The notes under the pieces were generated by a model. That model was not told the origin of the DNA, ran no database searches, and was given only the letters and a program-made list of their open reading frames with translations. The position numbers and the translations under genes were made by a program. From contig NW_019154045.1 in NCBI RefSeq assembly GCF_001653235.2, positions 620,001-684,000 on the forward strand: 64,000 nt of DNA, written 5' to 3'. This document shows, one piece after another, positions 1 to 12,406 of the stretch. Position 1 is the first letter of the stretch, and every line of letters starts with the position of its first letter. This DNA comes from Pochonia chlamydosporia 170. Its lineage: Eukaryota > Ascomycota > Sordariomycetes > Hypocreales > Clavicipitaceae.

Positions 1-1
1 A

Positions 2-1238
2 GCGGAAAGGCTAATTGGGAGGTCGCTTGGCGACTTGACACAAAAGATGGGCAAAACTTGGCGCCATCTTGTATCTGACTCACAACTGCGTTGGGTCGGC
101 CCAGAGAAGGGTGCCGTGCATCTTGGACTCAGTGCATGTGTCAATGCGCTGTGGGATCTTTGGGGTCGCTTTCTGTCAAAACCGGTGTGGCAGCTGGTTG
201 CGGACATGACTCCAGAAGAGTTCGTAGACTGCATTGACTTCCGTTATATTCTGGATGCCATTACTCCCGCCGAAGCGGTTAGGATATTGCAGCAGCAGCA
301 GACGACCAAAGCAGCGAGACTCGAGGATGCAAGACTGAGCAGAGCTGTACCGGCTTATACCACCCAAGCCGGTTGGCTTGGCTTCTCTGACGAGAGAATG
401 ATACAGCTTATTCGGTCTAACATTGATGCAGGCATGGACAAATTTAAGTTCAAGGTCGGTGGAAATCTGCAAGACGACAAACGCCGCTTGAAGATTGCAA
501 GAGACGCAATTGGGTATGACAGAATGCTCATGATGGATGCGAATCAAGTCTGGAGTGTTCCGGAAGCCATTGAATACATGAGGGAGCTAGTACAATTTAA
601 GCCCAGGAAAGTTGCAACTAGCACAGGACATTCCTATTTCGCAAACTAATAACATCTTGTAGCTTTATCGAGGAACCGACCTCTCCTGACGACATTCTTG
701 GCCATGCAGCGATTCGCGCGGCGTTGAAGCCACATGGAGTTGGCGTTGCAACTGGAGAGCATTGTCAAAATCGAGTCATGTTTAAACAGTTACTACAGGC
801 TGGCGCGATTGACTACTGTCAAATTGACGCCTGTCGGCTGGGAGGCGTAAATGAAGTACTGGCAGTCCTGCTGATGGCGAAGAAGTAAGTATCGACCCGT
901 AAAGCGGTGTGGCTGGAACATGATGCTGATGTAGCAGATTTAATGTTCCCATTGTGCCACATAGTGGTGGTATTGGCTTGAACGAATACACGCAGCATCT
1001 TGCTTTGATTAACTATCTTTCTGTTTCGGGGGAGAAGAGCCTACTGGAGCATATCAACTCTTTCCGAGAGGTTTTGATCAATCCCGTAGAGACAAAGAAC
1101 GGCTACTTCGTCACACCGTACGAGGCAGGGTATAGCGTACAATACAAGCTGGATGCGATGGAACGATACGCATTTCCGAATGGCAGCTTCTGGACTAGCC
1201 CAGCCGGACAAGCAATTATCCACGGACCACAGGAGTAG
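2..1238 (+). CDS. L-fuconate dehydratase-like enolase superfamily protein (5' end outside window)
   Basis: The reading frame is open to the window edge, so the N-terminus lies upstream. Three exons are visible: about 2-606, 663-884 and 938-1238. The second intron (885-937) is canonical GTAAGT...CAG. The protein shows the mandelate-racemase branch signatures of the enolase superfamily: KFKFKVGGN (Lys-x-Lys base), [17 protein letters not shown] and GEH (metal ligands), and [12 protein letters not shown] (catalytic His). Overall it resembles fungal and animal ENOSF1/L-fuconate dehydratase, which removes water from sugar acids. The first intron appears to begin with GA rather than GT; that is the only boundary that keeps the frame into FIEEP. 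The next GT (611) would shift the frame. The gene may therefore be spliced non-canonically or damaged. It converges on the Zn2Cys6 gene downstream. Family assignment is confident; exact substrate is inferred. Confidence 0.85.
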
Positions 1239-1268
1239 CTGACGCACATGGGAGGGCAACTAATGTAT

Positions 1269-3481
1269 TTAAGCTGAAGGAAAATCGTAAAAATACTCAA
1301 AGTCGTTTAACCAGTCCTCAATTCGAAACACATTTCCATCTGGTAGACCTGTAGTCTGGCCCATGGTTTCATTTGGAGGCTCATCACATAAGTTAGCCGT
1401 ATCACGAGGACAATCGGCAAATGCTACTAACTGTTCTGAGCCTGCAACGGCCGGCCAGCGGGATGACATTCTGTTACAAAACGTATTGCCAAGTTCTTGG
1501 CTTGGCCATGGCTGAATTGACCGAAGGTCGGTCAGCTGGGACGTGTTGGTCTCAAGATGGGACTGCAGCCATTGCCTGCTATTGTCGGCGTACTCGAAGC
1601 GGTTTCCACCTGTGTACGCCTTGCATATGGAATGCGCAAATATCTTGTGATAAAAGCTAGCATGCCAATACGTTCTTCCCAACTGCCCCAGTAGTGCCAT
1701 GCAAGTATTGAACTGGGTCAAATCGACTTGTGCAGTATTTGAAGCGTTTAGGCGGGCTTGTAAAAATTGAACTATAAGGGGAGGCAGAATGGCCGTGACA
1801 CTGAGGCGGTTAGCCGTCATTTGCGCTGTAGAGCTTTGCCGCCAAGTCGAAAGAACATACCATATTGTCGGTGCAAGGTGAATGGTGTCCAGCTCAATAA
1901 GTTGTCGAGCTAGGTGTGTTGAGGAGTTTGCTAATGCGACCACTTGTGGCAATGGCAGTTCTCCAGTCTTGTCTTGGGCGCAACCGTGAAAATGAAAGGA
2001 CTGCTGGAGACTGATAGCGATGATGCTAATCAAGACGCAAGTCAGCGTATGTCTGTATCACACACAGTTTGTCTTTGGTCCTACTTGTAAATCATGTGAA
2101 CGAGTATTCGATACATTGCACAAATCTGGGACTCTGATTCATTGGTCCCTGTAGTACCTGTTAGAGACACGATCGGTCTCAAGTTATCAACCCAGTGTTG
2201 CAGGGTTTGTTGGCAAAGGCGAATCTGTTTTTGCAGTGAGTGTTCATCGGTTCCCGTTTCTCGATTCTGCCGAAGTGACAGTATCCCCTCCACGTAAGAG
2301 CACAATTTGGCAAATTCCAAGAATATTAGCTTGACAGTTCTGTCATCTGCGCCATCACCATGCTCCTCGAGATGATCTATTGACAAGGGCGCCACAGTGC
2401 AGTCCAGACTGTTGATATGCATCGGACGTCCCGTGCCAAGAGCCACAAGTCTGTCACGGCATAGACAAGCCCACCATAATCTTACGCGAAGGTTGCAGTC
2501 TGGTACTGGACCTGAGTCTCGATGCAGCCCAATCCCTTGCGCAAGGGTGATTGCTTGTTGCACCCAGAACCAAGTGTGCTTTTGGTTGGTCATGGAGGGA
2601 TAATAGTGACTTATTAGTAAGAGAGATTGAATGATAACCATGTCATCTCGCTCGTAGTCAAACTCGTATAGAAGCTGTGGGAACATGAGTGAGCCGGATG
2701 TGAGCAATAGGGTATTCTTTACCAACCTTGGTCCGTTTGTAGAAAATGTCACGGGTCTCTTGTCGAGAACCGTATGACATCTGTTTAATTACCGATGGCG
2801 ATATGGACTATCTTCTTAGTATGTACAAAACGTGAATGACAGAGGCAATTTTCTCACTGCACAAGATGTGAACACTATGGCTTGGAGAAGTAGTAGGCTA
2901 GGTGTTCCGAGGCGGCTATCGCTGTAGGCATTCTGAAACAGTTCCTTACTCACGATAGGGAAAAAAGGATGGAAAACGTGGAAGTAGTTGAATACGAGTT
3001 GATCCAGAAGATGTCTTGGGGGCAACGTGAATGCATTCTTTTGCTTCAAATATTGGACATCATCAGCTGCCATTGAAGCCGTGCGTTCGTTTACATCTCT
3101 CGTCGAATCGTCCAATGGGGAAGCGGCTGCATTGTGAGAGCGGCTGGACTTGGTATCCTTGCTGGCTGACAAGTTCCGAATGAATGGGTAATGCGGAACT
3201 TGATATGCAGCAACATGTGGAGGAAGACTGCTTAGTGGCTCATCATCGTCATCTTCTTCTTCTGTGAACACATCACTCGCGCCCTTCGTGCCGGAGGAAG
3301 GGGGATGGCCAAGTCTCGTAACTCGCCTCTTTCTCGCCCGTATTATGCACTCGAAACCGTCGTCTCGGCATTTTGTGCAAGGCACTCCGTTTTTTAGCAC
3401 GTCGCACCGTATTTTGCGACAGTGGCAACTGCTGCAAGCTTTGGACGCCCTCCGCTTTCTGTCCGGGTTCGACGGTGGCAT
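1269..3481 (-). CDS. Zn2Cys6 fungal-specific transcription factor, 4 exons
   Basis: Exons on the minus strand are 3481-2858, 2807-2727, 2674-2085 and 2010-1269, joined by introns of 50, 52 and 74 nt with GT-AG ends. Together they give 678 residues in one frame. The N-terminus has a binuclear zinc cluster with Cys at about residues 16, 19, 26, 35, 38 and 45 after a basic stretch. An Asp/Glu-rich patch follows. The middle holds the fungal-specific transcription factor domain: YKRTKLLYEFDYERD, SHYYPSMTNQKHTWFW, AQGIGLHRDSG and RLWWACLCRDR. The start at MPPSNPDRKR was preferred; an in-frame ATG at 3592 would add 37 residues. It is a nuclear DNA-binding regulator, tail to tail with the sugar-acid dehydratase gene and possibly controlling it (inference). 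The last splice site is the least certain. Confidence 0.85.
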
Positions 3482-3706
3482 ACTATGCAAAGAAATAATT
3501 TCATGTCCGAGATATGCGGAGCGGTTGGTAGTGTGCGGCCGTAGGATTATTTGTGGATCTGGCGTAGGCGGAGTTGCATGACAAAGAGACAATTAGTCAC
3601 ATTTGGGTGGGTGGTAAATTCTCCAGGTTTGAATTGAGTGTGGTTGGATGATGGGGCGTTGAGTCAAGTCGACTCCATGTCTGGTCCATCATTTGCGGGG
3701 ATGGCA

Positions 3707-4781
3707 CTAACAACTGAGTAATAAGCCATCGAAAGAAAACCGGACCGCTGTGATCTTCTTGACTGTCCAATTCATGAAAGCCTGGCTGAATTTTGACGCG
3801 GCCTTGTTGACCTCCTCCTTGCTGCGGCTGGCACTCCCTTCACCGCCGGCATCGACACCCACCGCTTGACCATATTTGGCAGAGACCTTGAGCTCAGCCT
3901 TCAAATTTTGATCCTCCTTGAGTGTATTCGCAGCCTCCTTGCTCATCTCAAAGCGGAATGTAGATGATAGCTCATGCTCTTCGCTGTTGTTAGTCTCACT
4001 CTCCGAGCTGACAAAGGCTTCTGTCTTGGTGGCCTTCTTGTGTGTCCGGTTCTTGCTCTCGTCCTTGAGAACATTGTCAACATGGGCCATATCAGCTGCC
4101 TGGTACCCCTTTAGCGCTTGTTTGACAACGAGGAGGTCCGCAACGCCAGACGGCGTGACTTTGCCCTTGGTGTGCGGAACCATCAACGGGTAAGGTTGGC
4201 AAAGCCGGCATGTGCCTGGGTATCTTGGAGCCGTAGAGCAGCGCTGTGGCACGAGATACAATGGGGCCTCGAGACGTGATAGTAGCGGATCCAACGCCAG
4301 TGTAAGAGATGTTCTCGCCTGTGGGGACGAGATTTGCAGAGACTGCACATGCGTATTTGCCTCTCTGTTGAGGACGGCCACGACACCTGGAGGAAGCGCT
4401 CATGAGTCAACTTGTAACTAGCAAGGGGAGTCATGAGCATTATGTGAGGACAACGTACTGTTCACTGAATGATCAGTCCTGTTGATATTTCGATCCCCTA
4501 GCACTCTCTTGGTCGTGTCACTCAGTTTCATTTGTACCAGCTCGAGGAAGAGTAATCTTACGGAGCGAACTTCGGTACTCCAACTGGTCTCCAACGATGG
4601 CATCTCTTGTGAACTTGGGAGAAACATCAGCACCCTCGGCATCCTCTGCCCCCAGGGGCGGTGTTGATGTGCAGGCCGACTTTCCATTGGTCGGCGTTTA
4701 CACTGACCAGAACCACGTCTAGCTCTAGTCTGGTCTGACAATTGCAGAGATGAACGCGTATGTCTAAAATACACATCCAAC
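3707..4781 (-). pseudogene. Decayed hypothetical gene with an 'LKGYQAADMAHVDNVLK' motif
   Basis: The minus strand from about 4180 to 3707 reads a convincing protein segment: ADLLVVKQALKGYQAADMAHVDNVLKDESKNRTHKK, then an acidic coiled stretch and SAKYGQAVGVDAGGEG. From memory this resembles uncharacterised bacterial and fungal proteins with the same KxYxAxDxAHxxNVL pattern. Upstream, the continuation (ENISYTGVG, RATALLYGSKIP, ALPTLP) sits in a different frame, with a shift near 4185-4200 and no plausible intron. Further upstream (4450-4700) more frames and stops alternate. I read this as a frameshifted remnant. The function of the family is unknown to me. Confidence 0.4.
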
Positions 4782-5966
4782 CAAGCTGGTCTGATCAGTC
4801 GCAGGTATAATTTGCAGATGCATATTGAGGAGTTGATGTCCTGAAGGATTGGGGCGTCTTATACGCAAAAGTATACTTGCGGCTTGCCAATCGGACTAGA
4901 ACTATCGAACGGATATACGGTTGGGGAGGAAAACTGGGCTATGGTGTCTAGAGCATTATCATCCCAAGCCTCAATTCTGTCCAACAGTGAGGCCAGTTGG
5001 ACTATGTCGTGTAAGGGGTCTGATCGAGATTAAGGCACTTTTCTCCACAATCTAGTATGGAGCTAGTGAAAGACATTGTTGAACCAGAGCGAGTCTGTTA
5101 AACTAGAGGTTCCTCGTTTATTTGTGTGCCTAAACTGAGAAGCTGGGAGAGATTTCTCACTAAACAGTAATATGAGCAAAGTCGCTGTTTGAACCTCCAA
5201 TTCGGAGACTGTGGAAGGACAGCATCCACACTTCACAGCTTAGCTTCAATGTACAATAAAGGACAGCCCTTGACAATTTACATCGAAATAGAGCGCATCG
5301 AATATCTTATCAATATGGAGCGCAGATGTGCTCTAGTACATTCCTGACCAAGAACCTTCGGGCAAGTCCTTGAGACACTAGTTCTACCTGGTTGCGAAGT
5401 GACACATGTTCCAGATCCATGACCAACATGGACGGCCAAAAGCGTGAGAACCACATTAAAACGGCACCCAAATTAACGAAATGGCGTCAACGCAGACGAG
5501 CAATACTTTTGGTATGATAACGAGAGGCTGGTTCTCATGTACATTTCCGTGGCTGCACTCGCGTCTTAGCTTTCAACCAAGTAGAGGTTGGTTGTATTCA
5601 TGACTTATGATGAACAAAAAGCAGTGAACTCAACCGTAAGGTGCCGCGGCCACCATCTGACGTACAGCCGAGATGCAAACGTAGTCCATCGCATTCTACA
5701 TCAAACGAGGTGAGATATAACAGGAACAGGAATTTAAGTGCCTAGCACTAGATAAAGATGTCTAAAGTTGTGGAATAGCGGAATGACGTAAAAGAGACCC
5801 ACCCATGAAATGGCACCAGGTCTCAGTAGTATATGACAGTATAGTCAATTTCACTATTTCACCGACACTGAAAGTCAGACAAGCCCATCCGCTTGGCCAA
5901 CTGAACGAAGGCAGTCAAAAACCAGCTTCATGACATGCCACCTTTCAGAATACCTGCTATGCAGCA
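4782..5966. other. Intergenic, nothing recognised
   Basis: About 1.2 kb of mixed-composition sequence without a supported reading frame, RNA gene or repeat that I could see. Confidence 0.5.
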
Positions 5967-7827
5967 TCAGTTTTGCGTCTTTTCTATACGGTAGACCCCG
6001 AAGGCATCAGCCGTGTAGGAAAGTCTTGCTTTTGACCCCAGCAGCTTTACTGTTTGCTTTGCGCCTCCTGCGACGATCGCTGCGGTTAAATCTTGTACGA
6101 CTGGCTGTAACAACGTCGCCATTGCGAGATGGCTACGTGTAAAAACATGGACTCGATTGCTAATGGTGATGGAAATCAATGAGAGGAAGGCTTGAAATCC
6201 CACCGTAAACCCTAAGATCATATACACGTCTTGCCAATTTGGAACCTCGATCCTGGCACTTTTGATCGGTGCCATGCCAGGAACGTCGACTAATGGACTT
6301 TTGATCGCAAGACCGCCGATCGCGCCAATGGTAAATTGTGAAATTGTGGTGCCCATCCATCCGTTGTCCCCTCTACGTTCATTTCCGTACAGGGTGTTAA
6401 CTGGATAGCTCTGAAACTGCAACCCTCTGGTGCTGTTTGCCATTCCTATGTTGGATGAGCCGTAGCCTTGAAGTGCAATCGCTTGCGTCGCTAGCCTGGG
6501 CACGTCAGGACCTAGTTGATGCTCTTTGATGGCGGCATTGACGACGGTTGTATCGAGGGTAGAATTGCAAATATAGAACCAAGGCTTAGTGTTTGAAGCT
6601 TCGAGCACAGTGATTATCGCCCAGTTAGGGCCAGACGCCTTTGGGTCATTTGGATTGAACATGTAAATGCTTTGGCGCGGCCCGTTAAGCGCCGGAATGG
6701 GTCCATGTGTAGAATTATGGCTATCAGCAACCGTAATGAAGCTTTGTAGTCCATCGCCGCCGCTGGTGACTTTCCAACTTTGACAAGTGGTTGACGCCGC
6801 CACATGTCGTCCAGTCGCCACCATAGCCCAATATGATGAATTGTACGTACTTTCTTCCGGAAACACGTATCGACATATCGTGGTCTCATCTTCACAAAAG
6901 ATTGTGTAGGCACGATCGTCGATCTTTGTACCAGGTGCAGGCAAAACGTCTACCAGAGACGTGGTGTTTGAGTTGTACTGCAGTCGTGATACAGTTACCA
7001 TCGATCCAAATCTGGGAAGGTAGTCAGTAAAAGAACCATGTTTGGCTAGTGGCGTGTGTAAAAGCAAAGAGCACCGCAACCCTGTGAGATATGCTCCATA
7101 CGTGCCTGAACGCGGTGTTTCTCATGGCGGTATTGGTCTGCTGGTCGGAAAGATCCTCAAAGGAGCCTCCTGAGGCTAGTTGCGGTAGGTTGGAAATAGT
7201 AACCATCCCTGGCTTGGTAATCATAAACTCAGTGGAATCATTGGCATTATAAGTCAGACCGAGCAAGGCGATGGCGACCTGAGAGATCTGGAGAATTTAG
7301 AGCCTGTCATTTGAAGTCACGCAAAGTTGCATTTGAACTCACCAGATTGAAACACAGCCACAGAAGAACGAACACTCGGATGGAGAAGCGGCGAGACACG
7401 CAGCCTAGCAGTAATAGCTTGCCAAGGTCCTCACTTTGAAGGATCAAGTCTGCCTGTGTGGCCATTATTAGCCCTGTTTGGTTGTCTGTCGTAGGAGTCT
7501 GTCATTCAGTACCTCCCGAGGAGATGCCTCGCCGATGCTAAGTAGCCACCAACGAAGCTGGCTAATGTTGGACTTGAGCGAACTCATAACGTTAAGACCA
7601 AGAACAATTGATATCCCGATGATAAGCGCGTTAAACTGTTGTCTCTGAGAGCTCGAAATGGCTTTCGGATTAGAGTATGCGAATATGATGCCACTGGTTA
7701 ATAGTGCGAGAACTATGGTCGCAAACAATCTTAGAAGACTCCGCAAGAAAAGACGCCTTAGTTGCTTCGAGCGGTCGAAAACCTCATGATCGCGACCTTT
7801 AGCCGGTTCCCAGCGGCTGGATGACAT
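5967..7827 (-). CDS. Fungal multi-exon membrane protein of unknown function
   Basis: Exons on the minus strand are 7827-7513, 7453-7343, 7287 to about 7095, and about 7065-5967. The first two introns (7454-7512 and 7288-7342) are clean GT-AG and keep the frame. The protein starts with two hydrophobic segments (LFATIVLALLTSGIIFAY and ALIIGISIVLGLNVMSSL) followed by LRWWLLS. A further segment (FVLLWLCFNLISQVAIALLGLTY) comes next. A long extracytoplasmic, Cys- and N-glycosylation-rich region (CEDETTICRYVF) follows, and the last membrane segment is VYMILGFTVGFQAFLSLISI near the C-terminus. This layout is common among lineage-specific Pezizomycotina membrane proteins with no known role. The third intron boundary is unresolved: no GT-AG pair between 7040 and 7110 joined the frames cleanly, so a sequencing error or a small lesion is possible. 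Confidence 0.7.
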
Positions 7828-10347
7828 TTGGAGCCGACCTAAGAGCCAAGGCTACACACTGCGTTGGGTTGCTTCACTTGTTCAAATTTCTCTCCACAGT
7901 ATTTAGATGGCTCCTTTTGTCGAGTTGTATGTCAGGTTTCAAAATGGTGTACAGCCTATAGATAAGAGAATATCGTATGGTAAATGCCTAATTGATAACA
8001 CTCTGCTTCCTGTTTCCGGTGGTAGCTCAATGCTGGGTTAAGTATGCTCGGTAGCCTCACCAGGGTGTATATGGTGGGGGGCATCTGATGTGAGTGCCAT
8101 GTTTTAACCATATGTTACACTGTGCAATCGGAAGGAACAGACGGGGTTCTGAGACGAGTGCTGTGTTCAAGGTTGTTTTCGAGACAGGTGGTACATCGGC
8201 CTCAGCGAATTGGGCTGGGCGTTGTGGAACAATGGCTCGACGCTTCGGTTGCCCATAAGGCAGGGACCGAAAGACTGGGGTTGGGGTTCCAAGTTCGGCG
8301 TGGGATTGGTTCAAGTGATTTTACTACAGATGTTTAAGCCGTTTTAATTATTGACAATTGAGCAAGATCTTTTGCACTAGTAGTGGCAATGACTCGCCTC
8401 CTGTTACGGGACAGATGGCCCCCGAAGGGGGGCTAGAGAAGACGTCTCGAGAAAGAAAAATCAACACCATTAGTTTCGAAATATGCATCGGCTCGGGGGA
8501 TTGCCACGAACCATCACGACACGTTCTAGCCATTTGCGGGACGCGGGTGCTATCCCAGCCTCACGAGTTGAGAGAGAAAGTCGAACACATGGCAGAATCT
8601 TTCACGAACCCAAGTTGTAATGAATTTGTTTCTATTGTGCTTTGTTACTTACGCCTAGTGAAATGGGACCTGCCTTAAATTTCGCGCCTATGTCTGCCTG
8701 CCCGACCATGCCAATTACAAAGCATCGCGCATTCACAGGCCTCCATATAGGATATACGACAGTATGTGGAAGGACGACAATTTCCTGATAATATCCCTAG
8801 CAAAGGCACTTATACTTATCCTTAATAAAGCTCAGTTATAGCTGTAAGGAATATGGAATCGTTTGCATATCTACTTTCCTAAAGCTTAGGGTCATAGGCG
8901 TAGAAAAGCCATTGCACATGGACTAGTCCATCTGCCGGCAGAAGCTTATCCTAATAGCCATAAGGTCAGAATCCGTCATTTAAAACATAAATTAGGGGTG
9001 TAGTAGTCTATATTCGAATCACGAATGTTACGGGGAAGCCTCTTGTATGCGTCGTGAACCAGTCCAGTGTTAGATGAGTCTTGGCGGTGGTTGCCCAGGT
9101 TCGTGGAGGCTGAGATCGTCCAAGGTGACCGCCTCTGCTTCGGTTTGTGGAGTATTCAAGGATAGCTCCATTGAGATAGAGCTATCTGGGCAAGTCTTTC
9201 GCGACAATAGGTGCAGTGATGCTGCCACCGTAACCGACCTTGTTATCTAGACCAGGTCAAGTGGGGTGTCATGGATAAAACCTAGCTTCTTATGCTAGCA
9301 TCTGGTTAGCAGAGGTGCTTGTGGGTTTGAGGATATCTAAAATGCTAGGATTATGCAGATGTCAAGATGTTAACGGTGCAGCCATTGTCAAAAAAAATCT
9401 CAAAATTTGGGTCAATCGTGTTGCAAAAAACACAACCCGCAAGAATGCCTGTACCCGCACATGAACTTCTTGGCGTCACACTAAGATGGCATTGGGAACA
9501 TGTTGCACTGCCACTGTTTCGGGAAGATTAACTGACCCTTGTCAACCAGTCAAGTACCTCTCTCCTAATAGCTTCAGATGCGCTCCCGCTCTGGTTTGAG
9601 CCCTTTTGACTTCCCTGAGTTTGAGCTTTGGCTTTCGCCGATTCAACAGCCTTGCGGCCTGCAGAGTATTCTAACGTCAGCCCGAGACACACCGGACACC
9701 TCCGCGACATTGTTGATTCCTCATTTCGGGAGATGGCCTGCTGTGAAGAATTCCGTGGCGGCTTGACGTTTGGTCATATGACCCAAAGCCACCGTTTGCC
9801 CTTGGAGGACCTATGGCATAAGCAGATTTCTGGACTCCGTCGTCTCAACCAGACTACCCATTCCGATAGATATACTCTCTGGTGTAAAAATGACTTAGCC
9901 TTTCGCTCTCTCGTGGCGTCTCAATCTTTACCATCTGAATGTCAATGCGTCAGGTGCCACAACCGCGCCTTACTCCAAGTATTGCCTGAACTACATTCTC
10001 TGAGCTAAAACATAGCTAGGAGCTAGGCTTTATTCCTAAAGGTGTATATTGTAGAATTCAATACCAGTAGATTGTCTAACATTGACGAACTTTGTAGCCA
10101 GTATGTGGTAAAAGCGCCATCTAGATCAATTCGTGTCTGTCACCTTTCTCCTGTGTGTCAGTTTCACCTCATAGTTGTATACCGGTTAAACTATGTTCAT
10201 TATTGCCACCATTGTTGTAACAGTTGAATTGGGTTGATAGTCTTCCATTTAACATGTTCCTAGCTATGAGTATCAGTTGCCATGTTATTGTAACTATAAC
10301 CGGCCCAAAAGCTTTTATCCCCTGAGTTGGGCTGCTATTATCCCACA
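7828..10347. other. Intergenic, no supported gene
   Basis: About 2.5 kb. Small overlapping open frames occur (for example 8358-8678 and 9628-10008 on the plus strand) but none shows a domain, codon pattern or splice context that I would defend. Confidence 0.5.
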
Positions 10348-10725
10348 TTAGTACGCGTTTGCCTTGTTTGCCTTCTTCACCTTTTTAGCCTTCTTGTTCT
10401 TCTTCTTCCCCTTTCTGTGCTTCTTCCCACGCCTCAAACACTTCTTTCCCTTCTTACCACACTTCCTTGCCGTCCTGTTCTTTTTCCCGTGCCTGGCCTC
10501 CAACTCGCTGGCCTCGGCAACTTCACTCTCGCCGTCAGCATTCCTGCCCAGCACGGATCTGATATTCGGGACATCTCCAGCACCAGGCTGGGCCGCCTCT
10601 GACAGTCCAATGCTGTTGGCAGAAGCGTCTCTCTTGCCTGCGTCGATGACGTCGCCAGTCATTGGCACGGCCAGAGCACCGCTAACGAAGAATGCGACCA
10701 GATAAAAAGTATTGAGGATCTTCAT
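10348..10725 (-). CDS. Small secreted Lys-rich protein, possible cationic peptide precursor
   Basis: A single-exon 125-aa protein. It opens with a clear signal peptide (MKILNTFYLVAFFVSGALA, cleavage expected after ALA). A Lys-Arg site follows within about 15 residues (DAGKR|DASAN), as in Kex2-processed propeptides. The middle is acidic and low complexity. The last 50 residues are extraordinarily basic: CGKKGKKC holds the only cysteine pair and is followed by runs of Lys/Arg. This fits a secreted cationic peptide or effector with a pro-region that neutralises charge. I know no named family for it. A TATATAATA element lies about 116 nt upstream of the start. The function is inferred only from composition. 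Confidence 0.7.
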   Translation of the reverse strand: MKILNTFYLVAFFVSGALAVPMTGDVIDAGKRDASANSIGLSEAAQPGAGDVPNIRSVLGRNADGESEVAEASELEARHGKKNRTARKCGKKGKKCLRRGKKHRKGKKKNKKAKKVKKANKANAY

Positions 10726-10840
10726 TTTTTCGTTGATGTATTTGTGATTTGTGATTAATGAAGCGACTTTGAAGATGTTGTAGTACTTGTGTTTGTAGGA
10801 ATATTGAAGTTATGGACATCTTGGAACGGATGTAATGCGT

Positions 10841-10849
10841 TATTATATA
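10841..10849 (-). promoter_or_regulatory. TATA-like box of the Lys-rich secreted protein gene
   Basis: TATATAATA on the minus strand, about 116 nt upstream of the ATG at 10725. Confidence 0.4.
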
Positions 10850-12406
10850 GCCGTCAGTGCTCCGGCAGAACGAGGCGACTTCGTTCCAACTTGACTTGCG
10901 ATGGCAGTGTCTACTAGGTTAGCGAATTTGAAACCCAGATGAAGTGCAAAATATTACTATCAGGTTTATCACCATGGCAAATTGGAGTCACGAGAATATC
11001 TGTTTAGTACACGAACGACGTCATGCTCGAAGGGCATCAATTCCGTCCGTCCACAAACAATTCTGCTTTTTGAGCCTCTCATGACGCAAGCAAGTCACCA
11101 AACTACCATTGGGTCAAAGCCATTGATGCTTAGCATGCTCAGCCACAAATATCGGGTCATTTTGCTATGCAAGCCGATCAGCGAAGAACTTATGAAGTCG
11201 TCAAGTTTCAAGCCTAGCACATGCTTTATTGTTAGTGTTGTAAAAGATGTCTCACAGTGTCGGCCTCCTGGCGGGTATGTTGTACCTCATCAGCTCAATA
11301 GGAACTTTGAAGCGTCGTTTGTTTGCATAAGATACTGACTTGAGACTGACAGAGGTTAAAATTCGCTCAGTTCTCTGTTGTTTGTATGGACAACAGCTGT
11401 ACAATTTGTACATACTGTCTCTCGGCATGGCTTATCAAGAGCATAAGCTCAACTGCGGTGTTTATTCGCTGTCGCCTATATTTATTTACCATGAGCTTCG
11501 GAGTTCTCATAACTCATATGTGTACTGGAAGTACGCTTAATGCAATGGCTAAGCACCAGGCGACTCAGTTTTCCCATGCTACGCCAGCTCAAGCTTGTTG
11601 ATATGTGAGAGAGGTGCTCCATGTCAGGGCTCTTGTGCGCGGCCACTAACTGGCCAATCCAGAAACGAAGAGACGTAAACATCAGAGAGTGCCTTAAACC
11701 CTCCGACCTGGTAGAAGTGGCGCAGGTTGCTGATCTGCGACAGTTGAAGTTTGGGCCAGAGCCGGGGCGCATTTAGTTGGCAGCAGGAGTATTAGGCTGG
11801 TGGCAGGTTTGAAAGATGGACCGAAGTAGGAAATTTGCTCTGCCGCCGCCACAACCCTTCAGGCATTGGCGGCATAGACAAGGCATAAATTTAGGGAGAC
11901 CAACTTGTGGATTTCAAGCATCGCCATTGTTTCAATATTTATCCGACGTCAGAACGTCTGCAATCTAAAGTTGAGCTTTGGATCTTGGAGAGTCCCCGTA
12001 GCAGGCAGTGCTCTTCGGTGTGTAGACTCTTCATACTGGTTTGTTTAAGATGTACAATGCTAGAGCGAAAGCTCCAATCTGCCAAGGCTGAATTGTGCTT
12101 GAGTGTAGGCAAGTTCACCAGCATATAACTTCACGCCTTAAGCCGTTGTAATGCCCCGCGGAAGACCATTCAAAACACAGTACTATTCAAGTCATAATCG
12201 AAACGCCAAGCTTGACATGGTTGGAAAACACCCCCGGCTCCTCTCTCGGCAATGTCCCGCCAGGAAACAGGGCTCTATACAGTTACCCAATATACAGCAG
12301 CCAGGCAATAGCGTAAAATTAAAAGGTAGACCATAACTTGAACCGATACATACAAATTTTTAAATCCTTACTAAGACAAATATTCTATCACAGATCAGCA
12401 ATACAG
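10850..12406. other. Intergenic, no supported gene
   Basis: About 1.5 kb. Short open frames exist on both strands (11482-11772 minus, 10982-11338 plus) but none carries a recognisable motif. Confidence 0.4.

Noticed and set aside
8358..8678. 106-aa plus-strand frame
   Set aside because: Unrecognised, overlapped by an antisense frame, and without promoter or intron support.
9628..10008. 126-aa plus-strand frame with a C-x-x-C pattern
   Set aside because: No recognisable family, no clear start context, and an overlapping minus-strand frame of equal plausibility.
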